This document shows, piece after piece, positions 9,526 through 18,721 of a DNA stretch of 64,000 nt. A model generated the notes under the pieces. It made no database searches. It saw only the letters and a program-made list of their open reading frames with translations, and was not told the DNA's origin. Origin of the DNA: Phycisphaerales bacterium (lineage in GTDB: Bacteria > Planctomycetota > Phycisphaerae > Phycisphaerales > SM1A02); contig JASMKH010000005.1 in NCBI GenBank assembly GCA_030749435.1, positions 1-64,000 on the forward strand, read 5' to 3'. The translations under genes and the position numbers were made by a program. The first letter of the stretch is position 1, and the number at the start of each line of letters is the position of its first letter.

Positions 9526-11342
9526 TTCACTCCAGAAGGAGAAGCACTTCGTGCCTCTCCTTCTTCTCGTTCACGAGTCGATGATCCGCCGAAACGGCGG
9601 ATCGGGGCCGCCTGGCGCGGCCCACGGGAGCCGGGGTCAATTGCCCGGCAAAGCCGGGCAACAGTGCGAGTCCCGTCCGCCTCGTTCACTCCAGAAGGAG
9701 AAGCACTTCGTGCCTCTCCTTCTTCTCGTTCACGAGTCGATGATCCGCCGAAACGGCGGATCGGGGCCGCCTGGCGCGGCCCACGGGAGCCGGGGTCAAT
9801 TGCCCGGCAAAGCCGGGCAACAGTGCGAGTCCCGTCCGCCTCGTTCACTCCAGAAGGAGAAGCACTTCGTGCCTCTCCTTCTTCTCGTTCACGAGTCGAT
9901 GATCCGCCGAAACGGCGGATCGGGGCCGCCTGGCGCGGCCCACGGGAGCCGGGGTCAATTGCCCGGCAAAGCCGGGCAACAGTGCGAGTCCCGTCCGCCT
10001 CGTTCACTCCAGAAGGAGAAGCACTTCGTGCCTCTCCTTCTTCTCGTTCACGAGTCGATGATCCGCCGAAACGGCGGATCGGGGCCGCCTGGCGCGGCCC
10101 ACGGGAGCCGGGGTCAATTGCCCGGCAAAGCCGGGCAACAGTGCGAGTCCCGTCCGCCTCGTTCACTCCAGAAGGAGAAGCACTTCGTGCCTCTCCTTCT
10201 TCTCGTTCACGAGTCGATGATCCGCCGAAACGGCGGATCGGGGCCGCCTGGCGCGGCCCACGGGAGCCGGGGTCAATTGCCCGGCAAAGCCGGGCAACAG
10301 TGCGAGTCCCGTCCGCCTCGTTCACTCCAGAAGGAGAAGCACTTCGTGCCTCTCCTTCTTCTCGTTCACGAGTCGATGATCCGCCGAAACGGCGGATCGG
10401 GGCCGCCTGGCGCGGCCCACGGGAGCCGGGGTCAATTGCCCGGCAAAGCCGGGCAACAGTGCGAGTCCCGTCCGCCTCGTTCACTCCAGAAGGAGAAGCA
10501 CTTCGTGCCTCTCCTTCTTCTCGTTCACGAGTCGATGATCCGCCGAAACGGCGGATCGGGGCCGCCTGGCGCGGCCCACGGGAGCCGGGGTCAATTGCCC
10601 GGCAAAGCCGGGCAACAGTGCGAGTCCCGTCCGCCTCGTTCACTCCAGAAGGAGAAGCACTTCGTGCCTCTCCTTCTTCTCGTTCACGAGTCGATGATCC
10701 GCCGAAACGGCGGATCGGGGCCGCCTGGCGCGGCCCACGGGAGCCGGGGTCAATTGCCCGGCAAAGCCGGGCAACAGTGCGAGTCCCGTCCGCCTCGTTC
10801 ACTCCAGAAGGAGAAGCACTTCGTGCCTCTCCTTCTTCTCGTTCACGAGTCGATGATCCGCCGAAACGGCGGATCGGGGCCGCCTGGCGCGGCCCACGGG
10901 AGCCGGGGTCAATTGCCCGGCAAAGCCGGGCAACAGTGCGAGTCCCGTCCGCCTCGTTCACTCCAGAAGGAGAAGCACTTCGTGCCTCTCCTTCTTCTCG
11001 TTCACGAGTCGATGATCCGCCGAAACGGCGGATCGGGGCCGCCTGGCGCGGCCCACGGGAGCCGGGGTCAATTGCCCGGCAAAGCCGGGCAACAGTGCGA
11101 GTCCCGTCCGCCTCGTTCACTCCAGAAGGAGAAGCACTTCGTGCCTCTCCTTCTTCTCGTTCACGAGTCGATGATCCGCCGAAACGGCGGATCGGGGCCG
11201 CCTGGCGCGGCCCACGGGAGCCGGGGTCAATTGCCCGGCAAAGCCGGGCAACAGTGCGAGTCCCGTCCGCCTCGTTCACTCCAGAAGGAGAAGCACTTCG
11301 TGCCTCTCCTTCTTCTCGTTCACGAGTCGATGATCCGCCGAA
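9508..11342 (+). repeat. 159-bp tandem repeat array seeded by the tRNA-Asp 3' end
   Basis: Eleven complete 159-bp units followed by one partial unit of 86 bp (11257-11342). The units start at 9508 and every 159 bp after that. Each starts with the final 18 nt of tRNA-Asp, from C56 of the T loop to the discriminator, then carries 141 nt of non-tRNA sequence. All copies look identical by eye. In the first unit the hairpins are: 9534-9564 (13 bp with one mismatch, 3-nt loop), 9566-9577 (4 bp), 9583-9603 (9 bp, AAA loop), 9605-9623 (7 bp) and 9641-9661 (9 bp, AAA loop). The first hairpin, followed by TTCTTCTCG, looks like a weak intrinsic terminator. The period is a multiple of three, so several frames run open through the array. 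The layout resembles the tRNA-tail repeats distal to E. coli tyrT. There are no unique spacers and no cas genes. Confidence 0.95.
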
Positions 11343-12913
11343 GGGTCACCATCACCCGCCGCTTCCGCACTCAAAGTTCGCAGATCCATTTCTCCGAAGA
11401 CGACTGGGACGTAGCCGAATCCCACCACACGATCGACCAGCGCGCGTCTGGTGACCGCAGCTGAAGGGTGCCCCGCCTTGACGGAAGGATCCGCCGAGCG
11501 GTCAAACAGCATGCCGACCCACGTCTCATGCCCCGGAAGCAACCAGTCGGCGAGCAGAAAGCGACCCCGGACCATCGCCGTGTTTCCGAATCGATCCGGC
11601 CCGTGCCGGTACAGGTCCATCCAGGTCGGAGCCAGACGATGAAGGACATCGCTGCATCGACCCTCGCTGCAGAACGTGACGCCCGGGGCCGCCTGCTGCA
11701 TCTGCTCGAGCCAGGCCACTCGCTGCCATTCCGGAACCGCGCCGAAGGTGAACTCGTCAAGCCCGATGATCGTCGCGCCAGCCTGCAACGCTCCTGAGAG
11801 CTCCGTCATGGCAAGTTGTCGCTGGTCCGGATCTTCCAGATCAAACGGTTTCACCGGCAACGTGTCCCACGCCTTCGTGGTCCGAAGTGCATGCCCCCAC
11901 CACAGTCCCCACCGCCGATCAGCGTGTGTTCGAACGCGCTTGAGGCACGCCGCCGCATTCACCATCGCACCACTGTTCCAATGTGAGGTGAATCGGAATG
12001 GCAGATTGAGACTCGGATTGCGAAATGCGCGGCCCGTCGGTGTCCAGAGAATCGCCCGGGACGCCTGGGACAAGGCCTCGTCCAGGACCGGCATGACCAC
12101 CTGATACCCGTCCAGATCGGGCCGACCGACCCTGGGCGACCAGCCCGCCGGGTTGTCCGCCCCCTGATAGTGCGAGAACGCGAGAATGACCCCGCGGATC
12201 GGGGCACCGCTTCGCACATACTGCACTCCGCCATACCGCTGATGAAACCAGGATCGATAGGGCTCAAGCGTCGTGATCCATGAACGGGGGTCGCCGGTGG
12301 CGCGAACCGACACCGTGTAGGTCCGCTCTGCGCCAGCCGGAACCATTGCGTGCTCGGGCAGCGGGAAGTCGCCCTCGGGGAGCGATCCGCCAAACTGAAT
12401 CTCGATATCCCACGCACCCTCGCCCGACGCCTGCACAGCGATCGAGCACGCATGTCGGTACTCCAGCACCGGATACTGAAGCGACACGCCGATTGCCGTG
12501 GTCGTATTCATGATGACGGCCACGGGCGAGTACAGCGTGCCAGGCCATGTCCCCTGCATCCGTCTGTGTTGGCCCTCCTGCGACAGCTTCTGAGGCCATC
12601 CAGACCGATAGAAGTCCATGCAGGCGATGTCGGAACCGAGCACACACCGTGGAAGATGCAACCGCCGAAGCGGTTGTGGTTCACGTGTCGGGTTCTCGAT
12701 CGTCCAGGTGACATCGAGCCCACCCTGTACGGCCACCGCCGAGGCCGCCACCCGCAAGCCATCGCCGCCAACGGCTCGCGTTTCCGGCCGCCACTGCTCA
12801 AAGATCCCACCGCGGTCCCCCGCCTGGAGGGACCAGCCCGTGGCATCCGAACCTGACACGAGGGGGGGCGAGGCGAGTGTGAGCGAGACGATGATCGGAG
12901 CAAGCGGTGCCAT
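11276..12913 (-). CDS. Secreted protein of unknown function, possible glycosidase-like fold, with repeat-encoded C-terminus
   Basis: A 545-aa protein. The chosen ATG at 12913 lies 4 bp after the stop of the upstream peptidase gene and opens a signal peptide (APIIVSLTLASPPLVSG); in-frame codons extend to 13009 but overlap that gene. The N-terminal half is beta-rich. The C-terminal half has TIM-barrel-like features (RRWGLWWGHALR, AGATIIGLDEFTFG, GVTFCSEGR), so a carbohydrate-active enzyme is possible but unproven. The last 21 residues before the stop, from about SADHRLV to LLLLE, are read antisense through the last partial unit of the 159-bp array. The native C-terminus therefore seems to have been replaced. 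Confidence 0.75.
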   Translation of the reverse strand: MAPLAPIIVSLTLASPPLVSGSDATGWSLQAGDRGGIFEQWRPETRAVGGDGLRVAASAVAVQGGLDVTWTIENPTREPQPLRRLHLPRCVLGSDIACMDFYRSGWPQKLSQEGQHRRMQGTWPGTLYSPVAVIMNTTTAIGVSLQYPVLEYRHACSIAVQASGEGAWDIEIQFGGSLPEGDFPLPEHAMVPAGAERTYTVSVRATGDPRSWITTLEPYRSWFHQRYGGVQYVRSGAPIRGVILAFSHYQGADNPAGWSPRVGRPDLDGYQVVMPVLDEALSQASRAILWTPTGRAFRNPSLNLPFRFTSHWNSGAMVNAAACLKRVRTHADRRWGLWWGHALRTTKAWDTLPVKPFDLEDPDQRQLAMTELSGALQAGATIIGLDEFTFGAVPEWQRVAWLEQMQQAAPGVTFCSEGRCSDVLHRLAPTWMDLYRHGPDRFGNTAMVRGRFLLADWLLPGHETWVGMLFDRSADPSVKAGHPSAAVTRRALVDRVVGFGYVPVVFGEMDLRTLSAEAAGDGDPSADHRLVNEKKERHEVLLLLE

Positions 12914-12917
12914 TGCC

Positions 12918-14351
12918 TCAGCCGATGATGACGGCGCCACCACGCCTCGGATCGCTGCCTGCGTCGAGGCGCCCGTCCGAGTACACCGCGGCGGCCTGAA
13001 CACCGCCAAAGTACATGTGCGGCGACTGGAATGGGTTCACGGGCATGCCGACCTCGTAGGGGTGAAAGCCCGGTTCGTGATCGAGGTACTTCTCCCCTGC
13101 TGACTCCCGAACATGGAATCGCGGTGCCGCGACCGCTGCCTCTACTGACTCACCTCGTGCGACGATGCCACGCCAAACCTGCGCTATCGCCGGAGCAATG
13201 CGATCCGCGCCTGCTGCGCCAATGGCCACAGCGCAGCGGCCACGAGATGCAACCATAGGTGTCATGTTTGACGGCAACCGCTCACCGGGCTGAAGCACGT
13301 CCGGACCGTTGGGAAGGAGTTCCAGTTCGCCCAGCATGTTGTTGAGCATGACACCCGTGCCCGGAACCACGACCCCAGCCCCATACCCGGTGGACGTCGT
13401 GATGCTGCACGCGTTCCCGTCGCGATCCACTGCGCAGATCTGCGTCGTCGAAGCCGAAGCCCGAGCAAGACGCTGATCGCGGCGATGCAGCGCGGCGGAC
13501 ATGACCGATACGAGCCGACCTGCTTCGCCATCACTTCCTGGTTTGACCTGGGCGAATCCCGCCACGATTTCGCCCAGCGCCTCGCCGCCGATCGTGTCGG
13601 CCATCGCCACCTGCCAGCCGTGATCCGCTCCCAGCAGCGGCTTGCGAACTTCAACCCGGTAGGCGGCCAGATCCTCTGGCGAGAGCGCGCCTCCATTCTC
13701 CGTAATCCACGAACCAATACGCTCGCCCAGCGGACCGGTGTAGAGCACGTCGCTCCCCTCCTCGGCCAGCAGTTCCAGGTCCGCAGCAAGGTCCGGAAGT
13801 GTGGTGACTTCACCCTTGCGGCGTGGCCTTCCGCCGTCGCCTCGCCAGATGCGACTGCTGCCAGGCGTGAGGTCGTAGATCAACTCACCTGAAATCGGGA
13901 AGTAGATCGCCGACACACCGGGCCATGGAAAGCCACCCGCCGCGAGCCGTATCGCCGGCTCCACGACGTCCGCCCATGCAAGAAGCCCCCACTCACGCTG
14001 CAGCAGGCCGAGGGCCGCGGGGCCACCTGGCACCGCCACGGACCCGGGTCCGATACCGGTCTCAACCCCCGGGCCATAGTCCATCACAACCCGCTGGCCC
14101 CCAGGTGGATCGCTGACATGCCCGCCAAGACCCGGCATGGCCGTCAGACCGTCCACGAGAAGTGGCTCCCCGCCAGCCGGGCGGACCAGCGCCAGGACCG
14201 CGCTTCCGGTCGCCGTCATCCCGGGCTCACAGACCCAGGAGGCGATCGCAGCAGCGACGGCGGCGTCGACCGCATTGCCTCCCACCTCCCGCACTGCGGC
14301 GCCTGCGGCCGCTGTCGAGGGTGTCCCGGCTGCGACGATGCAATGGTCCAT
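12918..14351 (-). CDS. Gamma-glutamyltranspeptidase family protein, copy 1
   Basis: A 477-aa Ntn-hydrolase of the gamma-glutamyltransferase family, which cleaves the gamma-glutamyl bond of glutathione and related peptides after autocatalytic processing. The N-terminal region has the family's GGNAVDAAVAA signature. The probable processing site and nucleophile is Thr302 in STTQICAVDRDG. Downstream are the STGYGAGVVVPGTGVMLNN and GAAGADRI segments that match the oxyanion and substrate loops. No signal peptide is visible, so it may be cytoplasmic, unlike the E. coli periplasmic enzyme. The gene is coupled to the secreted protein at 11276-12913. A second, distant family member lies at 51635-53233. 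Confidence 0.88.
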   Translation of the reverse strand: MDHCIVAAGTPSTAAAGAAVREVGGNAVDAAVAAAIASWVCEPGMTATGSAVLALVRPAGGEPLLVDGLTAMPGLGGHVSDPPGGQRVVMDYGPGVETGIGPGSVAVPGGPAALGLLQREWGLLAWADVVEPAIRLAAGGFPWPGVSAIYFPISGELIYDLTPGSSRIWRGDGGRPRRKGEVTTLPDLAADLELLAEEGSDVLYTGPLGERIGSWITENGGALSPEDLAAYRVEVRKPLLGADHGWQVAMADTIGGEALGEIVAGFAQVKPGSDGEAGRLVSVMSAALHRRDQRLARASASTTQICAVDRDGNACSITTSTGYGAGVVVPGTGVMLNNMLGELELLPNGPDVLQPGERLPSNMTPMVASRGRCAVAIGAAGADRIAPAIAQVWRGIVARGESVEAAVAAPRFHVRESAGEKYLDHEPGFHPYEVGMPVNPFQSPHMYFGGVQAAAVYSDGRLDAGSDPRRGGAVIIG

Positions 14352-14702
14352 CCCGGCAGCCTACAGGGGCGTCAGACGGCCCACCCGCGCCAGGCCTGAA
14401 AAAGGGCTCGCAGATTTCCGAGAATCCCCCTTGCATCAGAATCGAAACGCGTCATGGTGAGTGGACGTTCGCAAGACCATTCCTATCCAGGAAGAGAAGA
14501 GATGGTCGGCCCACAGCGCGGTGGAGGAGAGAACACCGCCAGCAAGGCTCCTGCGGAGGGGAGAAGGACTCAGACGCTCGTCACCGGTTCGCGCCGATGG
14601 CGGGCGTCGTGTGTTTGCGAGCAACGTCGCTCACGGCTGGTCCACCTCGGACGGACCAGACCCCGAGTGGAGATTCTGCTCGTCCCCGTGCGCAGGGGCA
14701 GT
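14352..14702. other. 351-bp intergenic region without a gene
   Basis: It lies between the stop of polA and the start of the gamma-glutamyltranspeptidase gene, both on the minus strand, so it should hold the promoter of the latter. I saw no convincing -35/-10 pair, RNA gene or conserved short frame; frames here show no coding pattern. Confidence 0.5.
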
Positions 14703-17516
14703 TCACTTCGCGTCGTACCAACTCTCAGACACAGCCACATCCACGATGAGGGGAACCGAGAGATCCATCGCGCCTTCCATGCATGAAACGACGAGATCTC
14801 TCACGGCGCCTTTCGATGCGATGGGAGTCTCGACGACCAACTCGTCGTGAACCTGCAGCACCAATTCCGCCTTCGGATCTACAGGCGGGAGTTTGGCGTG
14901 CAAGTCGATCATCGCGAGTTTGATCAGATCGGCCGCGCTTCCCTGTACCACCGAGTTGATCGCGAGACGTTCGGCGAGGTTTCGGCGCTGCTGGTCACTC
15001 GACTCGATCTCCGGAATCCTCCGGCGGCGACCGCAGATGGTTGCGACGAACCCAGCGTCCTTGGCCTGGGTCACGCATCGTCGCAGGAAAGTGTCGATAC
15101 CGGGAAACCTCGCCTTGTAGTCCTTGATGATCGCCGCTGCCCGAGCAACATCAGTGCCCTCCCCGAGCCGTCTGGCGAGTCCATACGGCGTAATGCCATA
15201 CACGATGCCGAAGTTCACCATCTTCGCCGCATCCCGCTGTGACCGCGTCACCTCGCATGGCGGGACGGCGAAGACTTCGGACGCCACCGCCCGATGAATG
15301 TCCTCGCCTTCCCGGAAGGCCGCTCGCAGCGCTTCGTCGCCCGAGAGGTGTGCCAACAATCGCAGTTCGACCTGCGAGTAGTCCGCCGTCACCAGCACGC
15401 TTCCCGGTGCCGCCACGAAGGCGCGCCGAATCTCGCGACCGATGTCGGTTCGAATAGGGATGTTCTGCAGGTTCGGATCGCTGCTGCTCAATCGACCAGT
15501 GGCCGCGACAGTCTGATTGAAGGAGGCATGAACGCGGCCCGTCTCGGGGTTGATGCACTCCTTGAGCGACACCAGGTACGTCCCTACCAGTTTGGCGAGC
15601 CGCCGGTACTCCAGAATGAACCCGGGCAAGGGCGTGTCGATCTCGGGATCGGACTCCAACTTCTCAAGTACTTCCTGATCGGTCGATGGACCAGTCTTTC
15701 GCCGCTTGACGGGCGTGAGACCAAGTCCCGGCGGATCGGCCCCCGGATCATTGAAGAGCGCCGCAGCCAGTTGCTTGGGCGAGTCCGGGTTGAGCGGACA
15801 CGGCGACACATCGGCAATCTGCCCGCGAAGTACCTGGAGTCGCTCCGAAATCCGCAACCGCTGGCGATCCAGTTCGTCCGGATCGACCCGAACGCCAGCG
15901 TATTCCATGTCCGCCAGTACACGCACCAAGGGCCACTCAATATCGCTGAGCAGCCCGTCCAGTCCCTCCTCTGCGACTTCGGCATTCAGCGGCCCAACCA
16001 ACCGAAGCGTGACATCGGCGTCTTCCGCGGCGTAGGGAACTGCCCGATCGATCACCACTGTGTCGAATGATCGCTGCGCCTTCCCCGTCCCGATGAGACT
16101 GGAAATGGGAATGCAGTGCAGGCCGAGTTCGCCCAACGCCAGCGCATCCAGACGATGACTCGACCGCGTCGCATCCGCCACGTAGGACGCGATCATCGTG
16201 TCGCGTACTGGCCCCGCCACTCGAATGCCTGCGCGGCGAAGAACGTTCATGTCAAACTTGGCGTTGTGCGCCACCTTGGGCAGAGACTGGTCCTCCAGCA
16301 GCGGACGCAGCGCCTCAATGACCACTTCCTCGGACAGGTGTCGATCGGGCTCCGGCGATCGCACAGGAATATAGACCGCTTCCCCAGGCTTCCACGCCAG
16401 CGAAACACCGCACAGTTGGCTTCGCATCGGGTCGAGACCGGTTGTTTCAACGTCAAAGGCAATCAGGTCGGTCGAAGATGCCTCATGAACGACGCCAGCC
16501 AGATCGCCCTGGTTGAGGATTCCGCGGTAGTTGGCCCCGGCGTCCGCCTGAGGCACCGCCCCGTCTTCGCCAACATCGGCCCAGAGCGTTCCTGCGTCGG
16601 CCGCTGCCGAGCCATCCCCGTCATCGCCCCGCGCCGCCTGGATGATTGCACCGAGACGTTCCGGAGCACGTCGAAAGTCCAACTCTCGCAGAAGGGGTCT
16701 CAAATCGCTCAACGGGAGCGAGGCAGGGTCGCAACGGGCCGCTTCAAGGTCGAACTCGAAGTCAAGATCATCCCGCAGCCGAACGAGCTCCCGGTTGCGC
16801 ATCAGCCGCTCGAACGCGCCGTCAAGGTTTTCCCGCCGCTTCCCCTTGATCTCGTCAATGTGCTCGTAGATGCCTTCGATGCTGCCGTACTGCAGGATGA
16901 GTTTGGCAGCCGTCTTCGGCCCGATGCCGGGGATACCCGGGATGTTGTCAACCGAATCGCCCATGAGAGAGAGAATGTCGATGACATGCTCGGGCAGCAC
17001 ACCCTCGGTCTTGAAGATGTCTGCAGGAACTCGCGTGATGTCTCGCTGCGGATCGAAGATCTCCGTACGTGGGCCGATGACCTGAGCCAAATCCTTGTCG
17101 GCGGAGATCACCGTGACGGCAAGGTCGTCGTGGTCTCGCTCCAGCCGTTTCACAAGCGTCGCGATCACATCGTCCGCCTCGGCGCCTTCGACGCCCAGCG
17201 TGGGAATGCCCATCGCCTTGAGCAGTTCCAGGCAACGCGCCACCTGAGGATGGAAGTCCTCGGGGGCGGCTTCCCTGTTCATCTTGTACTCGGGATCGAT
17301 CTCGCTTCGGAAGGTCCCCGTATCGCCCGAAACGTCGAGGGCTACGGCCAGGTAGGTCGGCTGGCGGGACTCCAGCAGATGCAGAAGAATGTCCAGGAAT
17401 CCCGCGACGAGTTTGGTGGGTTCTCTCGTCACGGAGGAGCTCTGGTACGGGCGACGCGCGTAATAGGCGCGGAAGAACTGCGAGTAGCCGTCGATAAGGC
17501 AGAGCCGTTCGCTCAC
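14703..17516 (-). CDS. polA: DNA polymerase I
   Basis: A 937-aa three-domain enzyme for Okazaki fragment maturation and repair. The N-terminal 5' nuclease domain shows LIDGYSQFFRAYYA, the acidic EADD and SADKD motifs and the GDSVDNIPGIPGIGPKTA helix-hairpin-helix. The middle 3'-5' exonuclease keeps its acidic residues (FDVETTG, NAKFDMNVL, YAAEDADVT), so proofreading is probably active. The polymerase domain carries motif A (DYSQVELRLLAHLS), motif B (RDAAKMVNFGIVYG) and motif C (VHDEL). The length is close to E. coli Pol I (928 aa). Its start overlaps the stop of the glmU-like gene by 4 bp, so translation is coupled and polA probably shares the mre transcript. Confidence 0.98.
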   Translation of the reverse strand: MSERLCLIDGYSQFFRAYYARRPYQSSSVTREPTKLVAGFLDILLHLLESRQPTYLAVALDVSGDTGTFRSEIDPEYKMNREAAPEDFHPQVARCLELLKAMGIPTLGVEGAEADDVIATLVKRLERDHDDLAVTVISADKDLAQVIGPRTEIFDPQRDITRVPADIFKTEGVLPEHVIDILSLMGDSVDNIPGIPGIGPKTAAKLILQYGSIEGIYEHIDEIKGKRRENLDGAFERLMRNRELVRLRDDLDFEFDLEAARCDPASLPLSDLRPLLRELDFRRAPERLGAIIQAARGDDGDGSAAADAGTLWADVGEDGAVPQADAGANYRGILNQGDLAGVVHEASSTDLIAFDVETTGLDPMRSQLCGVSLAWKPGEAVYIPVRSPEPDRHLSEEVVIEALRPLLEDQSLPKVAHNAKFDMNVLRRAGIRVAGPVRDTMIASYVADATRSSHRLDALALGELGLHCIPISSLIGTGKAQRSFDTVVIDRAVPYAAEDADVTLRLVGPLNAEVAEEGLDGLLSDIEWPLVRVLADMEYAGVRVDPDELDRQRLRISERLQVLRGQIADVSPCPLNPDSPKQLAAALFNDPGADPPGLGLTPVKRRKTGPSTDQEVLEKLESDPEIDTPLPGFILEYRRLAKLVGTYLVSLKECINPETGRVHASFNQTVAATGRLSSSDPNLQNIPIRTDIGREIRRAFVAAPGSVLVTADYSQVELRLLAHLSGDEALRAAFREGEDIHRAVASEVFAVPPCEVTRSQRDAAKMVNFGIVYGITPYGLARRLGEGTDVARAAAIIKDYKARFPGIDTFLRRCVTQAKDAGFVATICGRRRRIPEIESSDQQRRNLAERLAINSVVQGSAADLIKLAMIDLHAKLPPVDPKAELVLQVHDELVVETPIASKGAVRDLVVSCMEGAMDLSVPLIVDVAVSESWYDAK

Positions 17517-18694
17517 GGAGATGACTCGGCGAGGAAGCGAAGCCGCGCCTCGTCCGCAGCGTCGAGCTCCCGGTTCCGGCGGGCCATCATGGCGCGGGCG
17601 GTGTCAAGAAACCGCTCGATTCGGTACCGCTTCTCGCCGGCATCGGTCACCCACCGGAGCGGCCCAAGCGTTGAGGGGGCGTGCGAACTGCATGCAATCA
17701 TCGACCCGGTCCCGATCGACGTCCCGGTCATCATCCGCGTACCGATGGCCGTCTTCACGTGGTCGCCGATGAATGCACCACAGTAGTTCCGACCTGTGCG
17801 CTCCCGCTGCAGTTCGGGTGCCAGACGCACCGAAATCTCGCCGTAGGTATTGAGGAGGTTGGACGAGGTGGTCCCTGCGCCGAGGTTGACCCATTGACCG
17901 ACGATGCTATCGCCGAGATATCCGTCATGCGCCTTGTTGGACCAGCCCTGAAAGATGCTGGAACCGACCTCACCGCCGACCTTGCAACCAGGACCGATGA
18001 CGGTGTTGGCCCGGATGACTGCGCCGTCTACGATCGTTGCATCGCGGCCCACCCAGCACGGCCCAGCCAGGCTCGCGTTCGGTCTCACGGTGGCGCCAGA
18101 CTCCACCACGATTCGTCCGCCGCTCGTGTCAAGCACGACACCTGGGAAGATGGCAGCCGACTCGTTGATGTGCGCAGGGTATTCACCCACAACCACCGCC
18201 GGATCGGGGGGCGGAGAAGGAAGCCCGGCACATGCAAGATCCGTGGCAAGCACTTCCGGAAGATGCTCCAGCATGTCCCACGGGCGCTGATACAGCACGT
18301 CGTCTGCCTCGCGAGCCGCGATCCCGGATGGAAGCGTGCAGGTCGCCACAAACGCATCGGCGTCCGCCGCATTGAGGCGCGCGGCGAGTACGGCATCTCC
18401 CACCATGACGGCCTCGCCCGGCGCAAGTTCGGGAAGCTCACCGATCCCCCACCACCGACCGTTGACGCACAGGGCCTCGCGGCCGCGTGGTTCATTGACG
18501 CACACCGACACGCGAGCCGCAAGCGGCGCGGCCAACGCGTCCGGCACGATGAATCCGCTTGCGAACCGTCCGAGCGTTCGCTCGATCCGCTCCAGCGTTG
18601 TCACGGCCCCGGTTCGGACCGACATCACGGGCCGCATCTGCGTCAGCGGTCCAAATGAGCCTTGAGAGTCATCGAAGATCAGCAGATCCGACAT
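17513..18694 (-). CDS. Alternative GlmU-like sugar-phosphate nucleotidyl/acetyltransferase
   Basis: A 393-aa protein with a C-terminal left-handed beta-helix made of hexapeptide repeats (VGRDATIVDGAVIRANTVIGPGCKVGG and nearby), as in GlmU acetyltransferase domains. The GNYCGAFIGDHVKTAIGTRMMTG-like region matches the alternative bacterial GlmU group. The N-terminal part is related to nucleotidyltransferases in its opening (LLIFDD) but lacks the classic GxGTRM pyrophosphorylase loop. The likely role is UDP-N-acetylglucosamine supply for peptidoglycan or LPS, which fits its position between mreD and polA. A GGGAG lies about 6 nt before the ATG. Confidence 0.8.
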   Translation of the reverse strand: MSDLLIFDDSQGSFGPLTQMRPVMSVRTGAVTTLERIERTLGRFASGFIVPDALAAPLAARVSVCVNEPRGREALCVNGRWWGIGELPELAPGEAVMVGDAVLAARLNAADADAFVATCTLPSGIAAREADDVLYQRPWDMLEHLPEVLATDLACAGLPSPPPDPAVVVGEYPAHINESAAIFPGVVLDTSGGRIVVESGATVRPNASLAGPCWVGRDATIVDGAVIRANTVIGPGCKVGGEVGSSIFQGWSNKAHDGYLGDSIVGQWVNLGAGTTSSNLLNTYGEISVRLAPELQRERTGRNYCGAFIGDHVKTAIGTRMMTGTSIGTGSMIACSSHAPSTLGPLRWVTDAGEKRYRIERFLDTARAMMARRNRELDAADEARLRFLAESSP

Positions 18695-18721
18695 GCCTGC
18701 TCCCTGCTGGGGGGTCCTCGC

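Noticed and set aside
9508-11342. CRISPR array
   Set aside because: The period is 159 bp with whole-unit identity and no unique spacers, and no cas genes are present.
9508-11342. Integrative element with tRNA attachment-site repeats
   Set aside because: The 18-nt tRNA tail repeat looks like an att core, but no integrase or cargo gene is present and the units are only 159 bp.
9161-11464. Three long open frames (767, 651 and 602 codons) running through the tandem array on both strands
   Set aside because: They arise because the 159-bp unit is a multiple of three and has no stops in several frames. They run through the tRNA and overlap each other; no coding signal favours one.
14436-14624. 62-codon minus-strand frame in the polA downstream gap
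   Set aside because: No Shine-Dalgarno, no recognisable composition and no conserved motif.
16116-17786. 556-codon plus-strand frame
   Set aside because: It is antisense to polA and the glmU-like gene, which have clear family motifs.
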